64,000 bases of DNA, from positions 1 to 64,000 of the forward strand of contig JAFSIQ010000037.1 in NCBI GenBank assembly GCA_017439675.1. Direction: 5' to 3'. Of the stretch, positions 26,424-35,423 are shown piece after piece (position 1 is the stretch's first letter; the number at the start of each line of letters is the position of its first letter). The position numbers were made by a program, and so were the translations under genes. The DNA comes from Lachnospiraceae bacterium. GTDB lineage: Bacteria; Bacillota; Clostridia; Lachnospirales; Lachnospiraceae. Below the pieces are notes generated by a model, which worked only from the letters and a program-made list of their open reading frames with translations, was not told where the DNA came from and searched no databases.

Positions 26424-27614
26424 TTATTCAATCACTTCCAACAATACGCCAGTAATTGCGTAGACTTCTTGCATATCTACGCCCTTATCAACTAACGCTT
26501 GTGCCGCCGAACGCAACTGCGCATCCTTTTCCGCTATCAGCTCTTCTTTCTCCGCTATTTGCTCTTCTTTCTCCGCTATCTGCTCTTCTTTCTCCGCTAT
26601 CTGCTCTTCTTTCTCCGCTATCTGCTCTTCTTTCTCCGCTATCTGCTCTTCTTTCTCCGCTATCTGCTCTTCTTTCTTCGCTATCTGCGCATCCATTTCA
26701 TCCACTTTCTTATGAAACTCTTCAAAAAATATATCCACATCTGTCATAAATGATTCATCGGTCATATCTTTGATTACCTCCAATTCCTCGTAGTGGTTTC
26801 CTAAATAACTACACAATTTACGAAGATACCGTTTCAATTTCATAGCATCTTCTCGTGTAATGTTATTCAACCTTAAGTTTTCATCGATATGCGCAATTAT
26901 ATCATGCAAAATATAAGTTTGCAACTCCTCCAAATCCTTCTTTTTTTCTTCCTCTGTCAAGCCTCGTACATTTCTGTTTTTAAGAACACTGCGAAGTTTC
27001 AAAATGTGAAAAGGAATCAAGAGCACTAATTGCCGTTCACTCAATTCCTTTGCTGTAAGTTCTGGCAATTTCAAAGTAGGTACTTTGTATTTGTATACGC
27101 TTCTTCTATCTTCAAACTGCAACTCCAATTCGTATTCATCTGGAACTTCACCTTCGTAATACAGATAAATTACTACTGGACGAGGAAATGTTAATATGCA
27201 TTTTCCATTCTTCATAAGCCTAGTGCGATTTGCATGTCCAAAGCCATACTCAAACACACGAAAAACAATACAATTATCTTTTTCTATTTGTGCCTCTAAA
27301 TGATATGCATATTTACTATCAATTGTAAGAATGGTATCTGCCAGTATGCGTTTCAAATCTTCATCTTGAAATTCTGTCCAATTATATTCTACTTTACTTT
27401 CATAGGAATAATTAGTACCATACAATCCATTGATCAAATGAATAATAGACCGATTGGACAATGTCAATATCTTCTTAAATACCTTATCAAATATCTGATG
27501 AATTTGCTCTGGCAACAAATCTACTTCCGATTTTGACAATATATCTTCTTTAAGCAGTCCCTTTGTCTTTTTCTTTTCTACATAATGATTCCTTGTTATT
27601 TCCTTTTCCTCCAC
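26424..27614 (-). CDS. Rpn-family PD-(D/E)XK nuclease/transposase-like protein with heptad repeats
   Basis: A 396-aa protein. DKVFKKILTLSNRSIIHLINGLYG and LADTILTIDSKYAYHLEAQIEKDNCIVFRVFEYGF give the E/D-x(n)-ExQ pattern of the Rpn (recombination-promoting nuclease, PDDEXK_2) family common in multiple copies in gut Clostridia. The C-terminus DKGVDMQEVYAITGVLLEVIE is the usual short tail. Between them lies a coiled coil of eight near-identical IAEKEEQ heptads encoded by a 21-bp tandem repeat. Some Rpn proteins are DNA nucleases with phage-defence roles; the function here is not shown. Confidence 0.8.
   Translation of the reverse strand: MEEKEITRNHYVEKKKTKGLLKEDILSKSEVDLLPEQIHQIFDKVFKKILTLSNRSIIHLINGLYGTNYSYESKVEYNWTEFQDEDLKRILADTILTIDSKYAYHLEAQIEKDNCIVFRVFEYGFGHANRTRLMKNGKCILTFPRPVVIYLYYEGEVPDEYELELQFEDRRSVYKYKVPTLKLPELTAKELSERQLVLLIPFHILKLRSVLKNRNVRGLTEEEKKKDLEELQTYILHDIIAHIDENLRLNNITREDAMKLKRYLRKLCSYLGNHYEELEVIKDMTDESFMTDVDIFFEEFHKKVDEMDAQIAKKEEQIAEKEEQIAEKEEQIAEKEEQIAEKEEQIAEKEEQIAEKEELIAEKDAQLRSAAQALVDKGVDMQEVYAITGVLLEVIE
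26539..26690. repeat. 21-bp in-frame tandem repeat, about seven units
   Basis: The motif CTCTTCTTTCTCCGCTAT recurs with exact 21-bp period at 26541, 26562, 26583, 26604, 26625, 26646 and 26667, almost without mismatch. Each unit encodes one heptad IAEKEEQ on the minus strand. Copy-number change would lengthen or shorten the coiled coil without frameshift. Confidence 0.95.
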
Positions 27615-27836
27615 ATTCTGTCACTGCAGCTTATACTCTGAATTCATGTAATAAAATGATATCAGACATAATCACGAAATGCTATTCATTTTCTATACTT
27701 TATTCTTTCTTTTCTATGAAAAAATATATCTTTTCATTCATAGGTTTGAATATTTGTCTAAAGGTTTGTCCGTCCGTTCACAAATAACAAAACTGACATT
27801 CCTAGGTGCTAGACAAATCACAAATTTCTGATACAA

Positions 27837-27978
27837 TGTAACTATTCAGAGCGAAGCAGTTTCATAAAAAATATACGAGAAATGCTTGCATTTCGGAGTA
27901 TGTTTTTTTGAAACTATTTGGCGAAGCCAACATGAGATAAATGCGCAGCATTTTCGAATGAAGCTCTGAATAGTTACA
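27837..27978. repeat. Palindromic dispersed element, copy B (long form)
   Basis: Ends TGTAACTATTCAGAGC and GCTCTGAATAGTTACA are exact inverse repeats. The interior holds a second long palindrome (AGTTTCA..AGAAATGC against GCATTTC..TGAAACT). The right half matches copy A at 10349-10413. It lies between the Rpn gene and the PH-domain gene. Confidence 0.9.
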
Positions 27979-28022
27979 TAGTTCAGAGCAAAACAGTTTC
28001 CACCCAAACTCTGAATCGTTAC
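27979..28022. repeat. Palindromic dispersed element, short form next to copy B
   Basis: TAGTTCAGAG at the left and CTCTGAATCGTTAC at the right repeat the end sequences of copy B as a second, shorter inverted repeat directly abutting it, with AAACAGTTTC inside. Confidence 0.65.
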
Positions 28023-28049
28023 TACAAATACAGTATTAGGAGGATCACA

Positions 28050-28430
28050 ATGGAATATTTATGGAGCGACAGAAAGCGCACTTTGTTTGGATTACCTCTT
28101 TCCTTTACAAAGTATGCGTTAAACGAAGAGAGATTGTTTATTGAAACCGGATTTTTGAACAAAACAGAGGATGAAGTTCGTTTGTACCGTATTACAGATG
28201 TTTCCCTAAAAAGAAGCTTTTGGCAGAGAATCTTCCGCGTGGGTACAATTCACTGTTGCTCAGCGGATAAGTCTATGGGCGATTTTGATATCGTAAGCGT
28301 AAAGCAACCAAAAGATGTGAAGGAACAATTGTCCCAGTTAATCGAAGAACAGAGAATGGCAAAGAAGGTTACCAATCGCGAATACATGGGTGACATGGAT
28401 GACGAGATGGATTTAAGCGATATGCACTAG
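28050..28430 (+). CDS. PH-domain (bPH2/DUF304-like) protein
   Basis: A 126-aa protein with one bacterial PH-like domain: KYALNEERLFIETGFLNKTEDEVRLYRITDVSLKRSFWQRIFRVGTIHCCSADKSMGDFDIVSVKQPKDVKEQL. Related domains in YdbS/YdbT proteins are attached to membrane helices; this one has none and ends in an acidic, Met-rich tail (YMGDMDDEMDLSDMH). It is presumably cytoplasmic, binding unknown. Ribosome site TAGGAGG. Alone, with a terminator. Confidence 0.82.
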   Translation: MEYLWSDRKRTLFGLPLSFTKYALNEERLFIETGFLNKTEDEVRLYRITDVSLKRSFWQRIFRVGTIHCCSADKSMGDFDIVSVKQPKDVKEQLSQLIEEQRMAKKVTNREYMGDMDDEMDLSDMH

Positions 28431-28477
28431 GTTACTTCCCTTGTTATTTTTACAACATTTACTACAGATAAGGTGAC

Positions 28478-28540
28478 GGGAGTATCGCCCAATAAGAGAT
28501 TCCTAATGGAATGCATCTAATTGGATGATGCTCCCTTTTT
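28478..28540 (+). terminator. Terminator of the PH-domain gene
   Basis: GGGAGTATC pairs with GATGATGCTCCC, with an inner ATTCC/GGAAT hairpin, followed by TTTTT. Confidence 0.75.
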
Positions 28541-28641
28541 ATGTATTTTTCGTGTACCTTCTTGAAAGGATTGTCATTTTTTCATATAATATCTGAGTGT
28601 GTATGATTTTCAAAATCCATACTTACATCAATTTGAAATGG

Positions 28642-28659
28642 GAAGTGTCATAACACTTC
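28642..28659 (+). promoter_or_regulatory. Small hairpin abutting the serine hydrolase ribosome site
   Basis: GAAGTGT-CATA-ACACTTC, two bases before the GGAGG (28662-28666) of the downstream gene; could set translation efficiency or protect the 5' end. Confidence 0.35.
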
Positions 28660-28671
28660 TTGGAGGACTAT

Positions 28672-30072
28672 ATGAGTAAGAAAAAAAAGCATTCTAATAA
28701 AAAATCAAATAAAAACCTTGAAACAAACAAAAAGCATGATGTTGAACATATACAAGCCGAAAAGGAAGCGGTAGAGAAATTGGTTGAAGAAACTGCTTAT
28801 CCCGATATCAGTAAGGCCAACACAAAGAGTGTGGTCATTGGCTCTGCCATTGTTGTCCTGATTGTTCTATTGCTGTCCATTTTCATCCCTCCGACAACGG
28901 AGTCGAATACAACCACAGAGAATGCCACTGGCGAAGAATCCACAACAACTTCCACAAAGGCTACTCCCTCCAATAAGTTGTCATCCGACGCTATCCCCTG
29001 GCTAGAACCGGAACATCGAATCGCAAATGCCCAAAGCGGTTTCCAAACAATAGCAGGTGACACTTACTATTTGCAAGAAGGCGAAACACCATTTACTGGA
29101 TGGTTGAATATAAACGACTTTTGTTATTACATACAAGATGACGGAACCATGTCTATCGGTTGGAAAAAAATTGCCGGAAAATGGTACTATTTTTCACTAG
29201 ATGGACATATGCTTACAGAGCAATGGATTAATAACCGCTATGTAGGAAGCGATGGTGTCATGTATACTAGCACGCTCACACCAGATGGCATTTACGTCGA
29301 CAAGGATGGTCACATAGACATCTCCTTGGGAACCACAAACAGCACACAAGGGCTCACGGATTTGAAGACCACTTTAGACGAGATGCTTTCCAGTTATCGG
29401 GGAACCTGGTCTATCTATGTAAAAGACCTTGAAAACAATGAATATTTAAGCATTAACAATACGCAGATTTTTTCCGCAAGTCTCATCAAATTATATTGTG
29501 GTGCCGCTGCATACGATTTGATGGACAAGGGAATTTTAGAAGAGACCGAACGCATCAACTCCCTAATGGTACAAATGTTATCTATCAGCGATAACGATGC
29601 CTTTTGTCTCATGGTTGCAGAATGCTCCGGAACCAATTCTCAGGTAGCAGGACGCCCTGTCATTCAAGATTACATTGACAGAGAGGGATACAAAGACACC
29701 ACCCTTACCTCTATGCTATTACCTACCAAATACCGCGCCCCTTCCTCTCCTGGAAGAAATTTAACCACCGTAGAGGATTGTGGCCTGCTATTGGAAAAGA
29801 TATACAAAGGGAAATGTGTCAACCCTGAGGTTTCCGAAAAATTCTTAGACCTCCTATTAAACCAATCCCACGTCAACAAGATTCCATCGGGTTTACCTGA
29901 AGGCACAAAATGTGCTAACAAAACTGGAGATACTGACGAATTCCAGCACGATGCTGCTATCGTATACTCTCCCGGTGGAGATTATATTATTACTATTATG
30001 AGCGAAAATGGCGGTGCATCTATTTCGAATATTCGCACTCTATCAGAAACCGTTTACAATTATTTTAATTGA
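28672..30072 (+). CDS. Membrane-anchored serine hydrolase (class A beta-lactamase fold) with wall-binding repeats
   Basis: A 466-aa protein. A Lys-rich cytoplasmic tail, one membrane helix (VVIGSAIVVLIVLLLSIFI), a Thr/Ser linker, two or three choline-binding-type repeats (GDTYYLQEGETPFTGWLNI, SIGWKKIAGKWYYFSLDG), then a penicilloyl serine transferase-like domain with SxxK (SASLIKLY, about 272), an SDN-like SISDND (about 303) and KTG (NKTGD, about 417). It may be a beta-lactamase or a wall carboxypeptidase-like hydrolase; the wall-binding repeats favour the latter. ATG at 28672 with GGAGG. uppP follows, possibly in the same unit. Confidence 0.87.
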   Translation: MSKKKKHSNKKSNKNLETNKKHDVEHIQAEKEAVEKLVEETAYPDISKANTKSVVIGSAIVVLIVLLLSIFIPPTTESNTTTENATGEESTTTSTKATPSNKLSSDAIPWLEPEHRIANAQSGFQTIAGDTYYLQEGETPFTGWLNINDFCYYIQDDGTMSIGWKKIAGKWYYFSLDGHMLTEQWINNRYVGSDGVMYTSTLTPDGIYVDKDGHIDISLGTTNSTQGLTDLKTTLDEMLSSYRGTWSIYVKDLENNEYLSINNTQIFSASLIKLYCGAAAYDLMDKGILEETERINSLMVQMLSISDNDAFCLMVAECSGTNSQVAGRPVIQDYIDREGYKDTTLTSMLLPTKYRAPSSPGRNLTTVEDCGLLLEKIYKGKCVNPEVSEKFLDLLLNQSHVNKIPSGLPEGTKCANKTGDTDEFQHDAAIVYSPGGDYIITIMSENGGASISNIRTLSETVYNYFN

Positions 30073-30142
30073 GTATAAATATAGACAGCGGAATTACATA
30101 CATTTACATGAAACGAGAACAAAATAGAAAGTGAGACATATT

Positions 30143-31036
30143 ATGAAGGTTATTGAATGGTTAAAAGTTATTTTATTGGGAATTGTAGAAGGTATCACAG
30201 AATGGCTTCCTATCAGCAGTACCGGACATTTAATTTTAGTAGATGAGTTTGTAAAGTTAAATCAAAGCGAAAGTTTTATGGAAATGTTTAATGTCGTAAT
30301 CCAGTTAGGAGCTATTTTAGCAGTTGTTGTTCTGTATTGGGATAAGCTATGGCCATTCCATACGAAGAAGCATATGGATGAAAACAATTGGTTTCAAAAG
30401 CCCGCCAAGCACAAATTCATGCAATCTTTGCAGCATTTTTGCAATCAATACTGCTTTATGGACAAAATTATCCTATGGTTCAAAATTATATTTGCGTGTA
30501 TTCCTGCCATGATAGTAGGACTTCCGTTAGATGATTGGATGGAAGAACATCTGCACAATGCAACTGTCGTTTCCTTGGCACTCATCCTTTATGGAATTGT
30601 ATTTATCATTATTGAGAATTATAACAAAAAACGAAAGCCTCGCATCGACAGTTTAGAAACATTAACCTTCAAGGATGCATTTCTAATTGGTGTATTTCAG
30701 GTGCTATCCTTAATACCAGGAACCTCCCGTTCGGGTTCCACCATTATCGGTGGTATCCTAATCGGAACCTCTAGGGAGCTTGCGGCGGAATTTACCTTTT
30801 TCCTTGCCATCCCGGTAATGTTTGGTGCAAGTCTTTTGAAGCTGCTAAAGTTTGGATTGGCTTTCACCGGTGCAGAATTAGCAGTACTGATTCTTGGAAT
30901 GTTAGTAGCATTTGGTGTCTCTATCTTTGCAATCAAATTCCTAATGGGCTATATTAAAAAACACGACTTCAAGGTATTTGGATGGTATCGAATTGTACTT
31001 GGTATCATTGTGTTGATATATTTTACAATTCATTAG
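30143..31036 (+). CDS. uppP: Undecaprenyl-diphosphatase (UppP/BacA)
   Basis: A 297-aa integral membrane phosphatase that recycles the lipid carrier undecaprenyl diphosphate for wall synthesis and gives bacitracin tolerance. Diagnostic motifs are [24 protein letters not shown] at the N-terminus and the [10 protein letters not shown] motif near residue 196, with about eight membrane helices. A loop of about 40 residues ([20 protein letters not shown]...) is longer than in E. coli, as in other Clostridia. I chose the ATG at 30143; the ribosome site (AAAGTGAG) is weak. A strong terminator follows. Confidence 0.95.
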   Translation: MKVIEWLKVILLGIVEGITEWLPISSTGHLILVDEFVKLNQSESFMEMFNVVIQLGAILAVVVLYWDKLWPFHTKKHMDENNWFQKPAKHKFMQSLQHFCNQYCFMDKIILWFKIIFACIPAMIVGLPLDDWMEEHLHNATVVSLALILYGIVFIIIENYNKKRKPRIDSLETLTFKDAFLIGVFQVLSLIPGTSRSGSTIIGGILIGTSRELAAEFTFFLAIPVMFGASLLKLLKFGLAFTGAELAVLILGMLVAFGVSIFAIKFLMGYIKKHDFKVFGWYRIVLGIIVLIYFTIH

Positions 31037-31070
31037 TTTCCACATTCCTATCTATAACTAGTTAGAATTT

Positions 31071-31107
31071 CAACAGGACAGGAGCATCGCACTCCTGTCC
31101 TGTTATT
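31071..31107 (+). terminator. uppP terminator
   Basis: AACAGGACAGGAG and CTCCTGTCCTGTT form a perfect 13-bp stem across a short loop. Confidence 0.88.
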
Positions 31108-31157
31108 ATACTACAACTTCTTATATGGTTTGATTCGCACTGTGCATTGAATAGGGT

Positions 31158-31688
31158 TCACAGATATTTCGCCGCATAGGTTAAGATTCCGGCCACGGTT
31201 TTTCCATCCGTAATCTCACCCCTATATATCATCTGTTTCAACTCTTCTATATCCCACAATTCCACGTTGATTTCTTCATCCTCATCTAGATTCTGTCTAC
31301 TTTTCTCCAAGTCTCTTGCAAGATAAATATCGATCTTTTCATTACAAAATGCCACCGTGGTATTCACCGTAAGCAAATACTCAAAATAATTGCTCTTATA
31401 TCCCGTCTCTTCCTCTAACTCACGCTTTGCACAATCTAGGGTAGGCTCATCTGGTTCGTCTAGCTTTCCTGCCGGAAGTTCCAACGTAAAGCGGTCCAAT
31501 GCATTACGGTATTGTCGCACCATCATAAGTTTTCCATCTGCATTCACTGCAACAACTGCAGCTGCTCCGTCATGATGGATGTAATCCCACTCTGCAATGT
31601 GACCATTTACTTCTACTGTATCCCTGTAAAGGCCTATGACCGTTCCCTGTGCCTGAAGCTCTCTCTTCAATCTTTTAACTGGTTCCAT
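31158..31688 (-). CDS. Nudix hydrolase, ADP-ribose pyrophosphatase type
   Basis: A 176-aa enzyme hydrolysing ADP-ribose or similar nucleoside diphosphate derivatives. The Nudix box GKLDEPDEPTLDCAKRELEEETGY fits GX5EX7REUXEEXGU apart from a four-residue stretch around DEPDEP before the box core. N-terminal DTVEVNGHIAEWDYIHHDGAAAVVAV is typical of the NudF/ADPRase group. Start at the ATG 31688 behind GAGGAG; the ATG five codons upstream is too close to its own site. Monocistronic by appearance. Confidence 0.9.
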   Translation of the reverse strand: MEPVKRLKRELQAQGTVIGLYRDTVEVNGHIAEWDYIHHDGAAAVVAVNADGKLMMVRQYRNALDRFTLELPAGKLDEPDEPTLDCAKRELEEETGYKSNYFEYLLTVNTTVAFCNEKIDIYLARDLEKSRQNLDEDEEINVELWDIEELKQMIYRGEITDGKTVAGILTYAAKYL

Positions 31689-31797
31689 AACGTTGCTCCT
31701 CATCCTCTAAAACATTGTCAATTCTTCTGTTACTGAAATTATAGCATTCTTAGAAGAGTTTGCTCAATACATTTTAGAACAATTTCTACAATTTATA

Positions 31798-31854
31798 TTG
31801 AAAAAAAGAGAGATTTTGCTATGATATCTATAGTAAACATAGGCAATTGCCTAT
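31798..31854 (+). promoter_or_regulatory. mscL promoter and 16-bp perfect palindrome
   Basis: TTGAAA (31798-31803), 16 bases, TATGAT (31820-31825), then ATAGGCAATTGCCTAT at 31839-31854, a perfect palindrome in the leader shortly after the expected start point; likely an operator. Confidence 0.55.
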
Positions 31855-31885
31855 ATAGCAAACAAAAGAAAAGGAGAATTTACAC

Positions 31886-32287
31886 ATGAAACAATTTTTA
31901 GAAGATTTTAAAGCATTTGCTCTCAAGGGAAATGTCATGGACATGGCAGTTGGTGTTATTATTGGTGGCGCATTCACTGGAATTGTTACCTCTTTCACAG
32001 AAAACATAATCAATCCATTTCTTTTCTGGATTACCGGTGGAACCAAATTTAGTCTGTATAGCTGGTCTCAAATTTCCGGTTATGGAACCGCATTTTTATC
32101 CTCTGTTGTCAACTTTATCATTCTTGCATTTATCTTGTTCTGTATGATTAGAGCAATCAACAAAACACTATCTATTGGCAAAAAGCAAGAAGAAGCTGCT
32201 CCGACAACAAAGCAATGCCCATACTGCAAGGCTGATATTCCAATTGATGCCGTGAAATGTATGCATTGTACATCAGATGTAGAATAG
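31886..32287 (+). CDS. mscL: Large-conductance mechanosensitive channel with C-terminal zinc ribbon
   Basis: A 133-aa membrane channel that opens under hypo-osmotic stress. The N-terminal amphipathic helix and TM1 are FLEDFKAFALKGNVMDMAVGVIIGGAFTGIVTSF; TM2 is AFLSSVVNFIILAFILFCMIRAIN. Instead of the usual C-terminal helical bundle it ends in KQCPYCKADIPIDAVKCMHCTSDVE, a four-cysteine zinc-ribbon. Ribosome site AAAAGGAG. Stands alone between promoter and terminator. Confidence 0.93.
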   Translation: MKQFLEDFKAFALKGNVMDMAVGVIIGGAFTGIVTSFTENIINPFLFWITGGTKFSLYSWSQISGYGTAFLSSVVNFIILAFILFCMIRAINKTLSIGKKQEEAAPTTKQCPYCKADIPIDAVKCMHCTSDVE

Positions 32288-32360
32288 CTCCCTAGCAGAG
32301 AAATATCCTATCTGGCAGATATTACACACTATTTAAAGTCAAGTAGGCATCGTTAACACA

Positions 32361-32402
32361 AATGACGTGAAGGACGATTATCATCCTTCACGTCATTCTT
32401 TA
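32361..32402 (+). terminator. mscL terminator
   Basis: AATGACGTGAAGGA and TCCTTCACGTCATT pair exactly, followed by CTTTAC; probably also ends ddh from the other side. Confidence 0.9.
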
Positions 32403-32448
32403 CATTAAAGGGATTCTATGCTACACGTTGCCATGCTACATACTTTGA

Positions 32449-33435
32449 TTATAACAACTCTTTTCGAAGTTCTGCTCCACTCTTAGGGCTAAGATATGCC
32501 GGAGCAATATCAAAGACCGTTCTGCAACCCGACTGACCTTCTTTGGAAAGCTTAAATGCTGCTCTTGCATAAGCAACAATCACACTTGCTGTAAACTCGG
32601 GGTTGGAATCCAACTTCAAACTATATTCAATGACGTGGCTGTGTTCTTCGTCCCAACCAGTCTTCCCAGAACGGATTACAAATCCACCATGTGGAATACC
32701 GCTGTGATTTGCAATAAGCTCTTCCTCACTGATGAAATGAACAGTTGTATCGTAATCGGCAAAATAGTTCGGCATTGTCTTAATCTCTTCCTCAACCTTA
32801 ACGGCATCTGCACCATCTTCTAATACTACAAAACACTCTCTTGTGTGCTTCTGTCGTGTGGTAAGCTCTGGGTTCTCGCCATTTCTTACAGAATCCAACG
32901 CTGCCTCTACAGGAATTGTATACTGTTTTGCATTCTTAACACCCTCAATGCGACGAATAGCATCAGAGTGTCCCTGGCTGACGCCCTTGCCCCAGAAGGT
33001 ATAATCCTTTCCCGAAGGAAGAACTGCTCCCGCATACATTCTATTCAAAGAGAACATTCCTGGGTCCCAGCCTACAGAAATAATGCCTACTGTGCTATTC
33101 TCTTTTGCAACTTTATCTACATTATCGAAGTGCTCTGGAATCCTTGCATGGGTATCAAAGCTGTCCACTACGTTAAAATACTTTGCGTACATTGGTGTCT
33201 GTTCTGGCAAATCCGTTGCACTTCCGCCACAGAGAACCATAACGTCAATCTTGTCCTTCCAGTTTTCCACATCTGCTATATTGCAAACTGCCGCTTCCTT
33301 CGTCAAAATGGAAACCGTCTCCGGTGCTCTGCGCGTAAACACTGCAACTAATTCCATATCTGGATTCTGCTTAATAGCACATTCCACACCTCGACCAAGA
33401 TTACCATATCCTAAAATACCAATTCGAATACTCAT
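32449..33435 (-). CDS. ddh: meso-Diaminopimelate D-dehydrogenase
   Basis: A 328-aa NADPH enzyme making meso-diaminopimelate directly from tetrahydrodipicolinate, for lysine and peptidoglycan. The N-terminal Rossmann motif is IRIGILGYGNLGRGVE, followed by VAVFTRR; substrate-domain motifs are VVDSFDTHA, SVGWDPGMFSLNR and GKGVSQGHSDAIRRI, all typical of Ddh. Length standard. Its promoter region (33436-33790) contains palindromes. Presence of Ddh means this strain need not depend on the aminotransferase or succinylase branches. Confidence 0.95.
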   Translation of the reverse strand: MSIRIGILGYGNLGRGVECAIKQNPDMELVAVFTRRAPETVSILTKEAAVCNIADVENWKDKIDVMVLCGGSATDLPEQTPMYAKYFNVVDSFDTHARIPEHFDNVDKVAKENSTVGIISVGWDPGMFSLNRMYAGAVLPSGKDYTFWGKGVSQGHSDAIRRIEGVKNAKQYTIPVEAALDSVRNGENPELTTRQKHTRECFVVLEDGADAVKVEEEIKTMPNYFADYDTTVHFISEEELIANHSGIPHGGFVIRSGKTGWDEEHSHVIEYSLKLDSNPEFTASVIVAYARAAFKLSKEGQSGCRTVFDIAPAYLSPKSGAELRKELL

Positions 33436-33492
33436 TCCTTATCACTCCTTTTATTTTTTAATGGATTTTCACACGGGCTAACGCCCAAATCA

Positions 33493-33600
33493 GATTATAA
33501 CCTTTGTCCATATTATAACAAATATGTTATTATTATACAAGTAGGTTATTCATACTAATTATCACCAGTTATCCATAACCATTATGTTATATGGTTGTCA
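33493..33600 (-). promoter_or_regulatory. ddh promoter region with two palindromes
   Basis: Minus strand TTGTTA, 16 bases, TATAAT forms a promoter around 33522-33495. ATAACAAATATGTTAT (33515-33530) has perfect 6-bp arms over the -35. Further upstream ACCAT..ATGGT (about 33578-33597) forms a second inverted repeat. Both could bind a regulator. Confidence 0.45.
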
Positions 33601-33674
33601 TAAGCAAATATCTCATATAACAAACGACTCATTTATTTTGCTACCATTTTCCCTTTCTGTCAAGAAAAATGAAC

Positions 33675-33710
33675 CAGAAAATGAAAGTGACAGGACTCAC
33701 ATCCTGTCAC
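33675..33710 (-). terminator. Terminator of the smaller BspA-like gene
   Basis: GTGACAGGA-CTCACA-TCCTGTCAC, perfect 9-bp stem; on the minus strand it is followed by TTTCATTTTC. Confidence 0.7.
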
Positions 33711-33791
33711 CCACAGTTGCAAAAGCAGTTTTTTCATTCAACAACGATAATAACCAACCCACTATCTCTTTTCAATATGTGTTACAACCCA

Positions 33792-35195
33792 TTACTTTGT
33801 AATCTTCATTGTCTTTTTGTATCCTGTCTTCACCTTAAATAGCTTCTTGTAATCCTTTAACTTACTCTTTGGAACTTTAATAGTTGCATTCTTGTTTATT
33901 CCCTTGATTGCATTCTTTCCAACAAAGGTAAGATATGTAGACTTAATAGTAATCTTCTTTAGACTGCTCTTTCCCTTGAATGCATTATTGTTAATCTTAA
34001 CGACCTTGTAGCTATAGTTCTCTAACTTCACAGTCTTAGGGATTGTCACAGATGCAGCACTCTTCTTTATTCCAGTTACCATAACTGTTCCCTTGCCATT
34101 GATATAATCGGTCACTACTTGATACTTAAGGTTGCCCTTTGTGTATGTAATTCCCTTTAATGCTGGAACCTTGCAAACCTTGAAGGTGTATCCCTGCTTC
34201 TTGGCAAACTTATGTGCTTCGGAATTCTTCTTTCCATAGATTGTAAGACCCGTAACATTCTTAAATGCATAATCGTGAATATCATCTACCTTTTGATAGA
34301 TTGTAATTTCTTTCAGATTAGTACAATCTTTAAATGCATACATTCCAATTTCTTCCACATAATATGGTAAAGTAATCTCCGTCAACGCATCACAATCCTC
34401 AAATGAACTATATCCTATTTTTTTAATATGTTGTGGCATATTTACCGTCTTAAGCATATGACAATTGGCAAACATATTACCTGGTATCTCGGTAGCTCCT
34501 TCTTCAAAAGTTACCGTTTCAATTCCAGTTCCCATAAATGGGTTAGAACCACTATCTGCTAACGTCTTTGGAATCGTAATTGATGCAATACTTTCACATC
34601 CTTTAAATGCATACATCCCAATCTCTTCCAGGTTTTTTGGCAACACAACATTGGTTAATTTCTCGCATCCATCAAATGCACTTCCACCAATTTCTATAAT
34701 ACTATCTACAAAGTAAACCGTTTTTAAATTGCTGCTCCCCTGGAACATAAAGCCGTCTACAACTGTCAATCCCTCTGCAAAGGTTACTGTCTCTAATCCT
34801 GAAGATTTAAAACAATATGCTGCATCCACAAGATTCTTAGGAATGGTAATACTTTTCAAAGAATCACATCCCAAAAAAGCATAAAAATCAAGTTTTGTTA
34901 ATGAATCTGGCAAAGATACAGATGCCAAATTATCACACCCACTAAATGCAGACTTTTCATCGATTGCTACAATTCCTTCTTCGATTATCACCTTGGTAAT
35001 AGAAGCCTTGTGGGCATCCATCCATGGAATAGAATCCACCACACCGGTACCACTAATCGTTAATGTACCATTGTCAAACTTCCAAGTTGCACTGGTTCCA
35101 CAAGAACCCGAGCTCGCAGCCATTACATTCTGTGATAATACCATCACACACAACATCATAACCACAATTGCTAAAACAGATTTCTTTAACTTCAT
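33792..35195 (-). CDS. Secreted BspA-type leucine-rich-repeat protein
   Basis: A 467-aa surface or secreted protein. Signal peptide MKLKKSVLAIVVMMLCVMVLSQNVMA, a short beta motif (SGSCGTSATWKFDNGTLTISGTGVVDSIPW) often preceding these repeats, then about eight LRR_5 repeats (VSLPDSLTKLDFYAFLGCDSLKSITIPKNL, LPKNLEEIGMYAFKGCESIASITIPKTL) and a C-terminal repeat ending in Lys-rich sequence without a sorting motif. BspA-like repeats mediate adhesion to host or other bacteria in gut and oral species. It follows a larger gene of the same type on the same strand. Confidence 0.9.
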   Translation of the reverse strand: MKLKKSVLAIVVMMLCVMVLSQNVMAASSGSCGTSATWKFDNGTLTISGTGVVDSIPWMDAHKASITKVIIEEGIVAIDEKSAFSGCDNLASVSLPDSLTKLDFYAFLGCDSLKSITIPKNLVDAAYCFKSSGLETVTFAEGLTVVDGFMFQGSSNLKTVYFVDSIIEIGGSAFDGCEKLTNVVLPKNLEEIGMYAFKGCESIASITIPKTLADSGSNPFMGTGIETVTFEEGATEIPGNMFANCHMLKTVNMPQHIKKIGYSSFEDCDALTEITLPYYVEEIGMYAFKDCTNLKEITIYQKVDDIHDYAFKNVTGLTIYGKKNSEAHKFAKKQGYTFKVCKVPALKGITYTKGNLKYQVVTDYINGKGTVMVTGIKKSAASVTIPKTVKLENYSYKVVKINNNAFKGKSSLKKITIKSTYLTFVGKNAIKGINKNATIKVPKSKLKDYKKLFKVKTGYKKTMKITK

Positions 35196-35342
35196 AAATT
35201 TCCTCCTCCTTTTATAAATATATAGTCACTTCTTATGTAATCCAACCAATGATGCTCCTATTATATCAATTTTTTCTTTTCCTTTCTACCATTTTACAGA
35301 GAACTTTTCGCCACTTCCGGTTGCGAAAATCATTTTCATACT

Positions 35343-35374
35343 AAAAAGGCGACAAAGCCATACGCCTTGCCGCC
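35343..35374 (-). terminator. Terminator of the larger BspA-like gene
   Basis: Minus strand GGCGGCAAGGC-loop-GCTTTGTCGCC followed by TTTTT, with G-T pairs in the stem. Confidence 0.8.
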
Positions 35375-35423
35375 CAAGAAAATGATAATGTTATCTAACA
35401 TCATATCACTCTATCACATACCT

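Noticed and set aside
26539-26690. CRISPR array
   Set aside because: The repeats are 21 bp, directly adjacent without spacers, and code for heptads in frame.
26456-26753. Plus-strand frames of repeating LLSPL or FLRYL
   Set aside because: They are the antisense of the 21-bp heptad array and have no start signals of their own.
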